Positions 23,861-37,258 of a stretch of DNA of 64,000 nucleotides are shown piece by piece; positions within the stretch are counted from its first letter, which is position 1, and each line of letters begins with the position of its first letter. Under the pieces are notes generated by a model. It was not told where the DNA came from, searched no databases, and saw nothing but the letters and a program-made list of their open reading frames with translations. The DNA is from Lenzites betulinus. Its lineage: Eukaryota > Basidiomycota > Agaricomycetes > Polyporales > Polyporaceae. The position numbers were made by a program, and so were the translations under genes. Location of the stretch: positions 1-64,000 of the forward strand of contig JABYQU010000044.1 in the NCBI GenBank assembly GCA_022264855.1, in the 5' to 3' direction.

Positions 23861-23878
23861 TGACTCTGACTCTGACTC
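23861..23878 (+). promoter_or_regulatory. Triple TGACTC in the ADE12 promoter
   Basis: Three consecutive head-to-tail copies of TGACTC lie about 215-235 bp upstream of the ADE12 ATG. A further TGACTC is at about 24078-24083, just before the start codon. In yeast TGACTC is the core site of Gcn4 and of Bas1 at purine-synthesis promoters; use here is inferred. Confidence 0.6.
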
Positions 23879-23958
23879 CCTCGTCCTCGCGATTTCAGGC
23901 TGCAGCTGCAGCGCTTTCTCGGTCTAGAGGTGCACTCCTGGAGAGCCTGAGGCGGTAG

Positions 23959-25720
<1,762 letters not shown>

Positions 25721-25989
25721 AATACGATGTATCATACATGTCCCCATAGCGCAAACGTTGTAAGAACGAAACTACAAGGGCTCGCCGATATTCGCTCGAT
25801 CGCGACGCCGGCGGAGTCTCGAGCATGTTCTCACGCCACCAAGGGTATAAGAGGCGTGTGACAGCGCGCTGAGCCCCCTAGTCACCTCTTCGTCACAACC
25901 GTTACCATCGCCCGACTCTCCGCGCAAGTTTCCTCGCTCAGACCGGTACGGTCGCTTGGAGGTTCAACGAATATACTCTTGAGGGACGT

Positions 25990-27155
25990 ATGGATCCAAA
26001 CGCGCAATCTATCCCTGCAACCCCTTCGTCATCGCGCAAACGTTCGCGCGAAAACGAGACTCCAAGTCAGAGGCACAAACGCGAGAAGGCAGCAGAACGA
26101 CAGCGCCGGAAGCGTGAGCGCGACCGCCAAGCAGGCATTCAAAACATCCTCGCCATATCACAGCAGGCGCAGCAGATGGTGCCCCAGCAGGTTGAAGTTC
26201 CCCCACCACCACCGCAGCCCAGCCTGCCCGAGTACAAGGGCGAAGATCTCAGTCCGGAGGAGATGGCAAAACGGGACAGGGTCCGGGCTGCCGCGCGGGA
26301 GCGGCAGCGGAAGCACCGCGCCCTCGTCAAGGCGAGGAAGCTGCGCGAGCTCGGACTCGACATGGGGAACGAGATCATGCCAGGGATGGAGGAGGTGCAG
26401 TACCGCATGGACGCCGAAGGCCAGTACCAGCCTGTTATGCCGCACGAAATGCCCCCACACCCGCACGCGCCGCCACACCCCATACACGAACCCCCGTTTC
26501 CGCAGGGCCAGCCACTCGGCGGGCAGACGTTCGCGTCCACCCTGCTCCTCTCGTTCTCGTGCGCGCCTTTGCTGAAGCAGCATCTACTGCGGACACTGAA
26601 CATGACGAACCAAGAACTTGCGTCCTTAGAGCCCATTATCGCACAGGCGTGGGATCATTGGGATCAGCAGGTACGTACTGCTCTATATGACTGGCCGGAA
26701 TCATGCTGACGGCCGCACAGAGATCCAGGCGCCCGCAATATGCGCATGCCTCGAAGGGACCAGACGGCTCTGTACTCGGCGACCCGAATTCGCCATATGG
26801 CGGCATGGGAGAGCACGTCTCCGGCCATCCTTATGTCCACGACCCAGCGCAGGCCGATGACTTTCGCGCGCGCTTTCACCGTCCCCTCGTCGCCCCCTCT
26901 CCCTTCCGCTCCACCATTGTGAACGGCTCCGGACAACAGGACGGTGCCGCGCCCGGAGCCTCATCCGCGTCCGCGCCTCCTGGTGGACCCCCTCCCCCTC
27001 AACCCAACGGTCTAGACGCAGCGTTGTCCGTAGTAGCCGCTGTGGCGGCTGCGAACGAACCACGCCCGATGTCGAACCCGCCGACGATTGATCCCCAACT
27101 AGGACAGGCAAGAGACGAGGCTGCTGGGGTAGCTGGCAAGCTTGAGCGGTCCTGA
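25990..27155 (+). CDS. Unknown protein with two basic-region-like segments
   Basis: Exons 25990-26670 and 26721-27155 encode 371 residues. Residues about 15-50 (RKRSRENE, then SQRHKREKAAERQRRKRERD) and about 85-115 (KRDRVRAAARERQRKHRALVK) are two related Arg/Lys-rich stretches that resemble the DNA-contacting basic region of bZIP factors, but neither is followed by a clean leucine heptad. Between and after them lie Pro/Gln/His-rich linkers; residues 175-225 form a short hydrophobic helical part (TFASTLLLSFSCAPLLKQHL), and the C-terminus is Pro/Gly/Ala-rich. A nuclear regulator is plausible. It starts about 270 bp after ADE12 on the same strand. I know similar unnamed proteins are common in basidiomycetes, but cannot name this one. 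Confidence 0.75.
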
Positions 27156-27599
27156 GCACCATGCGGTGTGCTCGGCCCGCCGCTGTCTTCTACCCTTTCA
27201 TTGTTTTTTCTATGCGCTACCCATCTCGCGCCCGACATACGTGAGTTTAACACGTACGTACCGTTTGTATGTTTTTGGTCCTGGACTACCTGTAAGACTC
27301 AAGAAGTTGATATGTATTATACTGGGCACGCTGCCTCCCAGAGACAATGTCCTGCGTATTGTAATCTCCTATGACGGCGCATTGCATGCATGTACGATGA
27401 CATGCCAAAGCCTATGTCGATATTTGGTAATGTTTGCCGTTATATATTGATCAGGCAGTGGCACTAGTCGATTTCCATCGACGTGACAGGACCTGCGTCA
27501 ACGAAACCTAATCTTACAGGAACGCTTCCTCGGAAATGCTCCCCGCCTCGCCGCAAAGCCCCTTTGGACTCTCACCACCACCACCGCCTTATCCTATCT

Positions 27600-29978
27600 A
27601 TGGCGGCCTCCCGAGTGTCGACGAAGGCCCCTGGCGCCAGCGTCGCTGGCGATTCGTTCGTTATTCCTGACGGCATGTTCGACAACATCAGCAATGCACT
27701 CTCCTGGGACGCGACCGTCTCACAGATGTGCGATAGCCTGAAAATCCCGGGTGAGTACTCAAACTCTTTTTCACTCTTCATCCAGCCGTTTATCGATGAC
27801 CACAGATCTGACTACCCGCCATGGTCTCAAGAAGGTCCATACTCGCTTCAATGAGATGTACAAGCGCCTGGACGCAGCATATACCTCTGCCAAGAGAAGC
27901 AAGAACGAAAAGGCTATGGGCGGAGTTGTCGCAATCATGGCCAAAATGTGTGCAGACGCAATTCTACGGGACAAACTCTTCCAGAAAGGTTGTTGCTCTC
28001 CTCATTTTGCAGGAGGCCGAAGTACTCATGCATATAGTGTGTGATAGGCCTTCTCAAGAAGGTCATACCGCTCCTCGCGTTCGACTCGACGCGTCATGTA
28101 GCTCTTCAGGCGCTTGTCATGGTCACCCATCACGGCGGGCTCGAAGCTCGCCAGGAGATCGCACGCCAGAACGGCACTCTCGTCAAGCTCATACAGGATT
28201 TTCCAGACGACCCAAAGATCGCAGAACTCGTCATCATCACCGTCGCCCATGCTACCGAGGCCGTTGTCTCATGTGAGCAGGTCCCCGACCCGCGCCTTGT
28301 TAGGGACGTATCCATTCGCACTACGCTCGAGGGAGTCGTTGCTGCCCTTCGTCGACCCGTCAATTCCTACGCCATGTTGACACACGCCATCAGCCTGCTC
28401 GTCGCTCCCACGCAGCATTGCCCGAGGGAGTGCAAATCTGTCCCCTCGGCGCTCGCACTCTTGGCGGCCTTCACCCGTAGCAAGGTCATCGAAACGCGCG
28501 CAACGGGATTCACCGGTCTCCTTCGTCTACCCATCTCAGAGTCCGAATTCGAGCAGACCGCTTTCGACCCGCAGGGGCTCTTCGCAAGGTATCAGCGTGG
28601 CACACCTCAGCACCTCTCGGACATCCTCATGGACTACGGTCCCGAGAAGGCGGAGATCAGCCTCACTCTCAAGTGCACCGTGGAGTACCAAAAGGCTATC
28701 ATGCAGGCGATGCAAGATCGAGACATGTATGCGCTCGGGAAGAAACTGCTGACCATCATCCAAAGCACCGAGTTCGCGATCGCGGAAGGCGGGTGGCAGA
28801 TGGAAGGCGGCGCAGGGTGGACCAATGTGACCGACGCACCCGGACTCCCATTCACGCGCTGGACGGACTCGCTTCCGCTTAGTGCGAAGGCCTTGCGTGC
28901 AAAGGGTACTCCGGCTGACCTGGACGCTGCAGACATCATCGAGATGAAGTTCTACATGGTGCGCGGTCGACTCCCTGAGGCGATCACGCTCGGCCATACC
29001 GCTCTCAAACGGAACCGGAACCTGGCTTATGCCTACTACATCGTCAGTATGGGCGCGGAGATTCAGCCTGGACTGCGTGCGGTCAAGAAGGGTTTGAAGT
29101 GCAGGAACGCCACGCCGTTCGTGCGCAACCAGATGCTGTGGCGGGCGGTCAATCATGCATCACAACAGGGGCTGGCGATCCTCCACGATGCGCCGGAAGG
29201 AGATATGCAGGCCCGCGGGGAGGGGACTGCGTTCCTGATGTCCGCCTGGGAGGACGCGAAGACGTACATCGCGGAGGCACCCCCCGACGGACGACACATG
29301 CTCGCAGTCCTGAGTTGGTACGCCATTTTGACGATCCTTATCCGCGGCCCAGAATTGAGTGAGGACCTGAAGGAGTTGCTGGTAAGTTTCGTGATCTCTA
29401 TATACGAGTGTATCGCTGACCAACCGTCTATCGCAGCCCGCACGGAGGAAGATGAAGACCGCGGTGGAATTTATGAACCACATGGGCTATCCTGTCGCGC
29501 GGACGCAGCTGAACCTCGCACGCGAGCTTATCCTCTGCCTCTATACCGACGCTGCACGAGAGTGGGGCGCGCTGGTCAAGCGCCACGACGAGCTCGAGGC
29601 GATTGCCATGGAGGCGTGTAACTGTGGACCAGCAAGTGCTGAACCCGACGATGGCTTGGCCGACTGGCTGGAGAAGCTCGACATGGACGATCCTGATGAC
29701 GAACATGGCGTTTATATGCGCGAGCACGGGCCAGGACACAAGCATTCCCATAATGCGCCGAAGGCCAAGAACGAGATGGCAAGCTATGAGCTGTATCGCT
29801 GCTCGTGGTGCGGGAATCCTAGCGCGGTGTTGCGCAAATGCGGTGGATGCGGGACGAAGAAGTGGGTGCCTCCAGCTTCGTTTGTGCGCCTCCCTAACGC
29901 CATCACAGATATTGCGACGCTGGGTGCCAGAAGTCTCATTGGACGGAGCATAAGGTCGAATGCAAGGGGCGGGCCTAA
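27600..29978 (+). CDS. Helical-repeat protein with C-terminal MYND zinc finger
   Basis: Exons 27600-27750, 27806-27988, 28048-29381, 29437-29861 and 29909-29978 encode 720 residues. The last two exons assemble a MYND finger: Cys-x2-Cys (YRCSWC), Cys-x2-Cys (KCGGCG), then Tyr-Cys-x3-Cys, His and Cys (KYCDAGC...HWTEHKVEC), at about residues 674-717; the intron at 29862-29908 splits the finger, so an unspliced frame loses it. MYND fingers bind proline-rich partners. The rest is alpha-helical, with armadillo/HEAT-like stretches in residues 100-260 (LLKKVIPLLAFD, VALQALVMVTHHGG) and TPR-like ones around 430-500. A scaffold or transcription-related adaptor is likely. An in-frame ATG-less extension upstream to 27483 exists, but the ATG at 27600 is preferred. 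Confidence 0.85.
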
Positions 29979-30746
29979 ATCCGGCGTTCGGTGCCAGTGA
30001 GGGATGGTGCTTGTAAGCGGTTATCAGAAGAAGCGTGCTTATTGTAAGAAATATGGATCCGCCGCTTGTGGTCAGTTCGTACGTTGTTCTCAGTTATGTA
30101 TAACGCGACGGTGCTTCGGGTCGTTTTCTCCAAGCCCTCGGGCCTAAACCGTGAGCCAAAAACGCGTTTATCCCTGGGAAACATCAACCGCTATATCGTG
30201 CCCCGCCACGGTTAATTCCCGGGGAATGGCCAGGGTGATTGAACTGACTATCAGCTAGCTATAGGTCAGTACTTTCATCCTTTTACAATAGTATTCTCAC
30301 TCTCCGCTACCGGGCGTCTAAAAGCTCACTCCAAGTCCAGTACCACCATCTTGTCCACCGACCACCACCATCCCATCTTCTTCCAACCCATGAAGGGCCT
30401 GCAATATTTTCCAAGTCAAGCCGCTCACTGGCACTCCCAGTGCGGTGAATGCCAAGCTTTCTGCGGGGCCCCACTTGCATCAATGCACCGCGTCATATAT
30501 ATGACGACCGAGACGCCATAGCCATGTGCGAGTCGTGCTGCAACGAGTTATGATGCATGATGTTTTGAATGGCGTCCTGGAGTAACAAGTATACGTTGAC
30601 GTCACATTAGATGTTTCCACCACCTGCCGACTCCAGCCCACTCGCCACCACCTGCGTTTCCTGCTGCTTTAAATGCGCTCATTTCTGCTGCCAAGCCCCC
30701 CAACCCTGGCCTGAACTCCCTCTGTCTCTTGGCTCGAATCGTTGCG
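29979..30746. other. Intergenic region with no gene seen
   Basis: Contains the 3' flank of the MYND gene and the promoter of the App1-like gene. A pyrimidine- and CT-rich stretch precedes the ATG at 30747. No repeat noticed. Confidence 0.5.
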
Positions 30747-32371
30747 ATGTTTGCCGCTTCACTCGTCCTTTTTTCTCTGGTCGCTCTTGAGGCGGCTGCG
30801 GTGCCCGCGCCAGCTCCGGCGCCGGCCCCCACGCCTGCTCCTGCACCGCAAATATTGTCAAGCGCAGAGTCTATCTTCTCTAGCGCCACCGGGGCCGCAG
30901 CTTCGGCTCTGCCCAGTATGTTCGATGGATTTGTGTTGTACGACAATCAGTCTAACGAATCATTCTGCCATAGCTATTCTTGGCAGCTGGCCAAGCTTAA
31001 GTGATATCGAGAAGAAAGTCGGGGCCAGTAGTGGGAATGACCTTCAAAATGTCTCCGCCTCGGCGCTCCTGATTCCGTCATATGCGAACTTCTCCGGTGA
31101 CAAGTGAGTGCGTTACTCTCGTGTACGGGCAGCGACTAACTGTATGGTGCAGCTGGAATGTCCGCTTCTACGGCCTTGCCTACAAACTCCCGAATGTCAG
31201 CTCGGACGATTTGGTATCCATCATTGACGGCCTCAAGACGGACAACTTGAACTCTACGCAAACGAGCCTATTGCAAAATCGTACTCAAGACCTCGCGTCG
31301 ATTCCCATTCCCAGTGCAAATTTGACCGCACTTGTGTTTGCGAACGGATCTGCAGTCACCAACTCCTCAGGCATTCAACTCGCTACAACGGACGAGGTCG
31401 GCGAGTTCGACCAGTTCGTCAGCGTTCCCGGCCTCGGCGGCAACAGCAGCGATGTCCGCATCATCGAGACGGGCATCGCAAACCTCACCGGACCTGGCAA
31501 TGGCACCGTCATCCTCGTCCCCTCTAGCGGCATCTCAGTCGTTTCCGACATTGATGACGTCATGCGCATCACGAAGGTCTACGTTCCGAACGAAGGCCTC
31601 TTCAACTCGTTTGTGCAGCCATATGTCAACGTCCCCGGGATTCCAGAGCTGTATTCGCATTGGAACGAGACGCTCCCTGGCGCGGCATTCCATTACGACA
31701 CCACGACGCCAGTTGAACTCACGCGCACCTATGTGGACTACCTCTTCAACAACTTCCCACTGGGTTCGCTCGAGATGCGCCCCATCAACATTAGCGACCC
31801 GAGCGAGATTCTCGACGCGCGCCAGAACAGTCTACTGAAGCTCTTCCAAACGTTCCCTCAGCGGAAATTCGGTGCGTATTTGAATCAAACGCGCATATCG
31901 CTCACATGTTAACATTACATACTTGCAGTTCTCGTTGGCGACACGTCCTCCTCGACGCTGCTCTCCGCGTACCCGCAGATTGCGCAACAGTTCCCGAACC
32001 AGATCGCGTGCATCTTCATCCGCAACACGTCCGCGACGGACTCCGACGACAAGATCCCATTCAGCACGAGCGACTTCAAGAACATCAATAACAACACGTG
32101 GTTCTTCTACCGCACCGCCGACGGTATGTCATTCTCTCTCTACCGAATCCTGCCCCTCGCTGATGTGTGCTTTTCGCGTTCAGACCTGTTCAACCTGAAC
32201 ATCACGGGTGGTCAGTGCAGGAACGACAGCGTCCCGCAGAACGTCACCTTCGGCGAGCAGGGTGGCGTGCTCGGCAACAACGGTGCTCTCGGCCAGGTCG
32301 TGTTCGGGCGTACGCAGTACGCTGCGGCGCTCGTCGGCACCGTCGTCGCGCTCGTGCTGAGCGTCCTCTGA
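30747..32371 (+). CDS. Secreted App1-like phosphatidate phosphatase domain protein
   Basis: Exons 30747-30915, 30974-31103, 31153-31871, 31929-32123 and 32184-32371 give 466 residues. The N-terminus is a signal peptide (MFAASLVLFSLVALEAAA) followed by a Pro-Ala repeat. At about residues 230-238, SDIDDVMRI is the Asp-x-Asp-x-(T/V) motif of the HAD-type catalytic domain found in App1 (DUF2183); downstream are the family's PYVNVPGIPELYSHW-like segment, NNFPLGSLEMRP, and VLVGDTSSS...AYPQIAQQFP, which supplies later catalytic acids (Gly-Asp). Yeast App1 dephosphorylates phosphatidate at endocytic sites; this protein instead enters the secretory route. Many Asn-x-Ser/Thr sites and a hydrophobic C-terminus (AALVGTVVALVLSVL) after a small-residue stretch suggest glycosylation and GPI anchoring. 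The start at 30747 is the first ATG; an upstream frame extension lacks one. Confidence 0.8.
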
Positions 32372-33701
32372 GGCACCATGGATTCTCTGGTTCGACTTAA
32401 ATTGCTTTCATAGACTTTCACGCAAACGGACAATCACTGTAGCATTAACTCATCTCGCTTTTAGTAGTATCACGCCCTTGGCGATTGTAATACACCAGCT
32501 TAGTATCAAGAGCAACGAAGTCTGATACCACCTTCAAAGTCAACCTCCAACGCCGGGCTACTTTGAACTGAACGGATGCCGGCGGCACGTATAACTGCAA
32601 ACGATAACCCTGGCGAAAGGAAGACCAGTCCTCACTGCCACGCGACACACACGTGAGTTTCGTATATGCTCAACGTATGAAGTTGTCGCGCGTCATTCCT
32701 GTGCAAATGCCACCTACGGGGGCCATGTCTCGTCCACGTAATAAGTACGCCGCGCTATTATATTCTATCTCCGACACTACAGCTCATGTCTCCGCAGGGA
32801 GCACGCAAACACGGCTGGCTTAGATCCAGGGCCCAAATATCGCCCCAATTAAAACCGAATTCTGTTCAAGCAGATGTCTCTGGGCCGCTCATCAGGCATA
32901 TCCACGTCGCAGCTTCTTGGGCGCCGCAGTCGATCCCCGGGGAAGGGAACGTCCGACCAAATCCTTCCCCTTACCTGGATCCGTATAAAAGCTAAACACA
33001 GCACCCGAGGAACCCCTGGCTAGCACGGTAATCTTGCGGCAGCACCACGAGTGACGTTGACGCACGCCCTCACAAGTATCATAGGACGCTTCATCGATGA
33101 TCGACGACAGGCTTCTCCAAATCTACAGCGCACTAGGTCGGAGTCATGTAGCACATCAACCGGGGCGAGTGCTCTGGATGCCCCCACGCTTCGAATATCT
33201 CCTAAAGTCTAGTACTTCTATCACAGCACGTCTCTTGTTGCAGGGTACCGTAAAGCGACGATCGTTTCATCCAGGTGGCCATGCGACTCGACAGAACTCA
33301 CATATGTGAGCGCGATTTTGGTGATTGAACGGCGTTGATTATAAGCTTCTACATATATACTCTATGGAAGATCGCTCGTATCCTAAGCGTGGTCGGGTGA
33401 CCTTGCAAAAGTTGCAACGCGCAAGGTGTTTGTTGTAACTTACTAGCTTGATTTAATAACAGTTAACAACCCTCAAATGGAAACCGTGATACTAGTAACT
33501 AGCTATAGCCGCCGCATATACCTGGTCGACGTTGTGGCGCTTAGCCTTCTCCAATACTGGATACATAGCAGCCACGACAGCGGAGCCATCCCAAAGGTTT
33601 CGACTATTGACAGTGCTGATTCTTCGCACCACCCTTCGCTGCGATTTCTGTGTCTGCACCGCTGCTCTTCCTTTCATTATTCTCGCTGGAAACGGTTGGC
33701 T
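32372..33701. other. Intergenic region
   Basis: No supported gene. A TATA-like GTATAAAAG at about 32985 is followed by a 70-codon open frame at 33097-33309 of ordinary composition, but there is no other support for it. Confidence 0.4.
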
Positions 33702-35129
33702 ATGACGCTGAGAGTCCCGCTGCCAGTATTTATTGCAGCTCTTGCGGCAACTGCAACCACAACGGTGGTATTCACCACCGTGCTTCCCTTCATCCTCATT
33801 CAGAAGAAGGCTCGAGTATGCAAGTCCCTGCGTTCAAGCGTACGTTGTGATGCTTGGAGGTCTTACTTAATCGGTGACCGTGCCGCATATCATAGCTTCC
33901 TCGAACCATCGAGGAGTGGATCCTCCCAGGTAGCGACGAAACATTCGCCGATCCACTTTGGATGAAGCTACAAAACTTTTTCGAGGAACACGGATACTTT
34001 CTCTGGCGGCCTATCGGCTTGACATATTTGGCGCCGCCGCTCGACATAGAGCCCACTTGTAATGGGTTCGCCTCCGCCCCTTTGCACCGCGGATGGGACG
34101 CAGGAAGCCGAATTGCTCGACTGCGCAGGATAGACTGCCCTGTGAGTACGTCAAGTGTAGACGGTTGACGTTTGTGAATTTAACCTCACTCAGAATGCCA
34201 TGTTGCGTGCGGCGCGCACGGCTGATGGCCGCGACGTGGTCATCCGTGTTGTATGTGTGGGCAACGAGGGTCAGAACCACGTGAATGTGCTGAAACACCT
34301 GGCGAGGGGCCGGTTCAGTCAGGCGACGCCGAACCACACCGTGCCTCTATTCGAGCTCATCGAGCTCGAGGACATCACCTTCGCCATCTTCCCGAGAATC
34401 GGGTTCAGCATGGCTGAGATTATTTTTTCTGATATGCAGAATTCAGTGGGGGACTTCCTCGACATGATTATGCAATGTTTGGAGGTGCGTTCGAGTCGGT
34501 GAACATCCCTCGCCGTTATTGACATCATCTGGATAGGCTCTCGCTTTCATACATACCATGGATGTTGCGCATCGAGTACGCTGTCCCATTTACCGTGCTT
34601 GCGTCAAACTATTCACGATTTCTCAGGACGCGTTCAAGGACAACTTCCTCATTCAGTGGTTCCCGGAATCTTTGGCTGAAGAGCAACTCACCATCTCACG
34701 CCCGCGCGTGTTCCTGAATGACTTCGAGACTGCGGTGCTGTTTGACGAGGGCACCCCCAAAGATCAGCAGACATGTGTCGGCTTGCCCCTCGTGCCTACC
34801 TTCGCAATACCCGAGCGGTACTTTCGCCCTTACCCCAAAGAGGTCTCGTCCGGGGAGCCGTACGACCCGTTTAAACTCGATGTGTGGCAGTTCGGTACGA
34901 GCTTGAGCGACTTCAAGGTGCGCATGCACAAAACTCGAACGTCAGTATTATGATCTAACACTATGGATTTCATTAGACTACTATCCCAGATATTGACACC
35001 CTGCTATCTTCGATGACCGAAGAGGATCCTCAGAAACGACCGGACGCATACACTATTCTGAGTGACTTGGCACAGATAGTGCATTCTATGCCGCCGGATT
35101 CCCTCAAGATAGCTCTTGTCATGTCTTGA
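33702..35129 (+). CDS. Membrane-anchored kinase-like protein 1
   Basis: Exons 33702-33839, 33896-34141, 34194-34484, 34537-34575, 34627-34917 and 34977-35129 encode 385 residues. An N-terminal helix (VFIAALAATATTTVVFTTVL) looks like a signal anchor. The rest is a protein-kinase-like fold. The Val-Ala-x-Lys position reads DVVIRVV (about residue 145), with Arg for Lys. The catalytic loop reads His-Arg | Asp-Ala-Phe-Lys-Asp-Asn, with the intron at 34576-34626 splitting His-Arg from Asp. The DFG position reads NDFETA, Glu for Gly. LDVWQFGTS matches the F-helix and KRPDA the end of the domain. No glycine loop is visible. Weak or absent phosphotransfer is likely; a binding or pseudokinase role is possible. 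A close paralogue with the same exon structure is at 53648-55176. Confidence 0.78.
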
Positions 35130-35625
35130 GATCTTAACGGTGTTGTAGTCGCTTCCCGCTTTGTTTGGATCCATCTGTGTCAATTGGTTTATATTCTGCT
35201 AAAATATAATTATCCAGTGTCATATCTCCTACGTGGTATGCCTTCTTAGGCTACGGGAGCGATCGACAGCACGGGCTGTGAAAATGATGGTCTAGACATC
35301 CCACATTCTGGATCCCGTATAGACCGTAAGAACCGTGCTGCGGCGCCCATTAATCGGATTTGTGCTGAAGCAGGTTCCAACAAACCCAGAACCACTGTCG
35401 TGCGAAGCATCAGCATCGATGTGAGTCGCTTGACAAATATCGAGGTGTGCTTCTTGATACACCACGGCGAGTTAGCAGCATCGTGCCTTTTCGGTGTCCG
35501 CGTTGCTCCGTGCATGCCAGGCCCGCACCCAGTGACTCATGAATTCGGTGCCAGCAGCTACACACTCTCACCTGCAACCTTCTTGAAGTTAACCTGAGAA
35601 CGGCACATCTCGCCTGCAGGGATAG
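35130..35625. other. Intergenic region
   Basis: No gene seen; holds the upstream region of the small gene at 35730. Confidence 0.5.
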
Positions 35626-35633
35626 TATATAAG
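35626..35633 (+). promoter_or_regulatory. TATA box of the small gene
   Basis: TATATAAG lies 104 bp upstream of the ATG at 35730, a usual distance for a TATA box plus short leader. Confidence 0.5.
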
Positions 35634-35729
35634 CAGCGCAGTTCTACTGCACGGCGCGTTCCAATTATCTGCGCCATCCTGCCAGATATCTTGCGACCGC
35701 TTCCACGTTCTAGCTTCTAGGATATCATT

Positions 35730-36313
35730 ATGGTGTGTGATCCCACGGCCGTCCGGTGCTGTATTCATTTACCTTGACGCTCTTGTGTGTCATGTTCGTT
35801 TTGTGCAGGCTACTCCGGGGTATGCACCTGTTGCTTATCAGGTATCGTCCGATTCGCATACATATATACTCTTACTACTCTGGATCGAGACGTTCCAACC
35901 GATTGATTCAAACTATTATAGGGAAAGAAGTTCAAGTTCACCATGCCGGATGGTATCACCTACGTCGGGGCCTTCGATAACCAGACGCAAACCAGCAGGG
36001 GGGTAGGAAAAGGTTTACTGGTCCCCTGTATCACTTGATACTGACTTGTCTTGATCAACCATGGCAGCTACGATGGATCTTCAAATTTGCTGCTACGGAG
36101 AATACGTCGATCATTGATCCGGCACGTTGCGTGGCCACCTCGTGCGTATCCAAACATTGGATGTATGCTTTACTACTTGCTAAATGACAATGTAGGGAGG
36201 CTTTGTCAGACATCGGGCCACCAGTCGACGATAGACCACATGGCATGAGTCCTCCCACTTGGGAGATACCTCCCCGTGGCAGCTGGCCGCCGACTCGGCC
36301 GGCTCGGAGATGA
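35730..36313 (+). CDS. Small unknown protein, 102 aa, five exons
   Basis: No single reading frame shows this gene, because its exons are tiny: 35730-35732 (ATG alone), 35809-35841, 35922-36002, 36068-36141 and 36196-36313. All introns have GT-AG ends, the joined frame is open for 309 nt, and composition is protein-like throughout. The product begins MATPGYAPVAYQ, continues with GKKFKFTMPDGITYVGAF, then IFKFAATENTSIIDPARC, and ends in a Pro/Arg-rich tail (PPTWEIPPRGSWPP). No signal peptide or membrane helix. I do not recognise it. The exon 3/4 junction is the least certain, as the donor is GTAGGA. A TATA box sits upstream. It lies between the kinase-like gene and IML1. Confidence 0.55.
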
Positions 36314-37258
36314 AGTAGACGTGAACGTTCTCCTGATGTCCTTGTATTAATGTGTGTGGCAGCGTCTGAGGGTCGACGTCGAGGATCCATCATGATGTAT
36401 GTTTGAAGCAATGTATCCCTACGAGTACTCACAACTCAGTTCTACTACGTCCGGCGGCTGACTGAGATATATTAACATACAGCCATTCCCCCGGTATGAT
36501 GGGCCAGGTTTTATCAGACGGTCATTATTATGCAGGCGGACTCGTGCTGGGATTCTGTGCTGGTTGAGTTCCCCCAACACACTTCGTAGAAACGCGCGCT
36601 GCCCGGTGCGAACGTAAGTAAGCTGAATGCACTCGCGATCGCTGAAGCTCTCCCACTCTTTATTAATTATTATCAACTCTTGAGTAAGTTCCTTTCTACT
36701 TTACTAACTTCGTCGCGAGGGCGATTGTAGTACTGCTCGTAGTACTGCCTCGAACGTGCCCCGAGATGAACTAATTTAATTAATGGCGGGCGCTTCCCAT
36801 GCGTGTACCACCAAGTACGGTAACGCCTGCGATTCGGGAGCGCTTGAGCTCTTTAGACTTGAAACTTCTCCAAGGTCTTGCTCAGCTTCTTGCTTGCGGA
36901 CCTACACTTGCGTATTGTCTCTACTCGGTCGCATATCTGCACAATTATAATCGCCAGAGACTCGCTTAACGGGGCATACTTCTGCTTTCCAAAACTGCCT
37001 ACAGGCAAACCTAGGCGAGTTAGGCAGTCTAAGGATCTCGACGACCTGGCCGAAAGTCACCTGCCGTCGCGCCAGTTTCTTCGCGTTTGGCCTACGGCAT
37101 CCGTTGACTGTGGCTAGGGCTCCTATAACACGTGTCTAGGCATCTATGTCGCGCTCAAAATCTACCTGAGACACAGGCCGACGTGTTGAACTGATTCTGA
37201 CCTACCAAGTCCTCACGGTCCCCGCACCGCAAAATATACGTCGCCTCCTATCTGAGCA
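36314..37258. other. Intergenic region upstream of IML1
   Basis: No gene seen. A short hairpin-capable pair, ACTGCCT and AGGCAGT, lies near 36990-37030. Confidence 0.5.
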
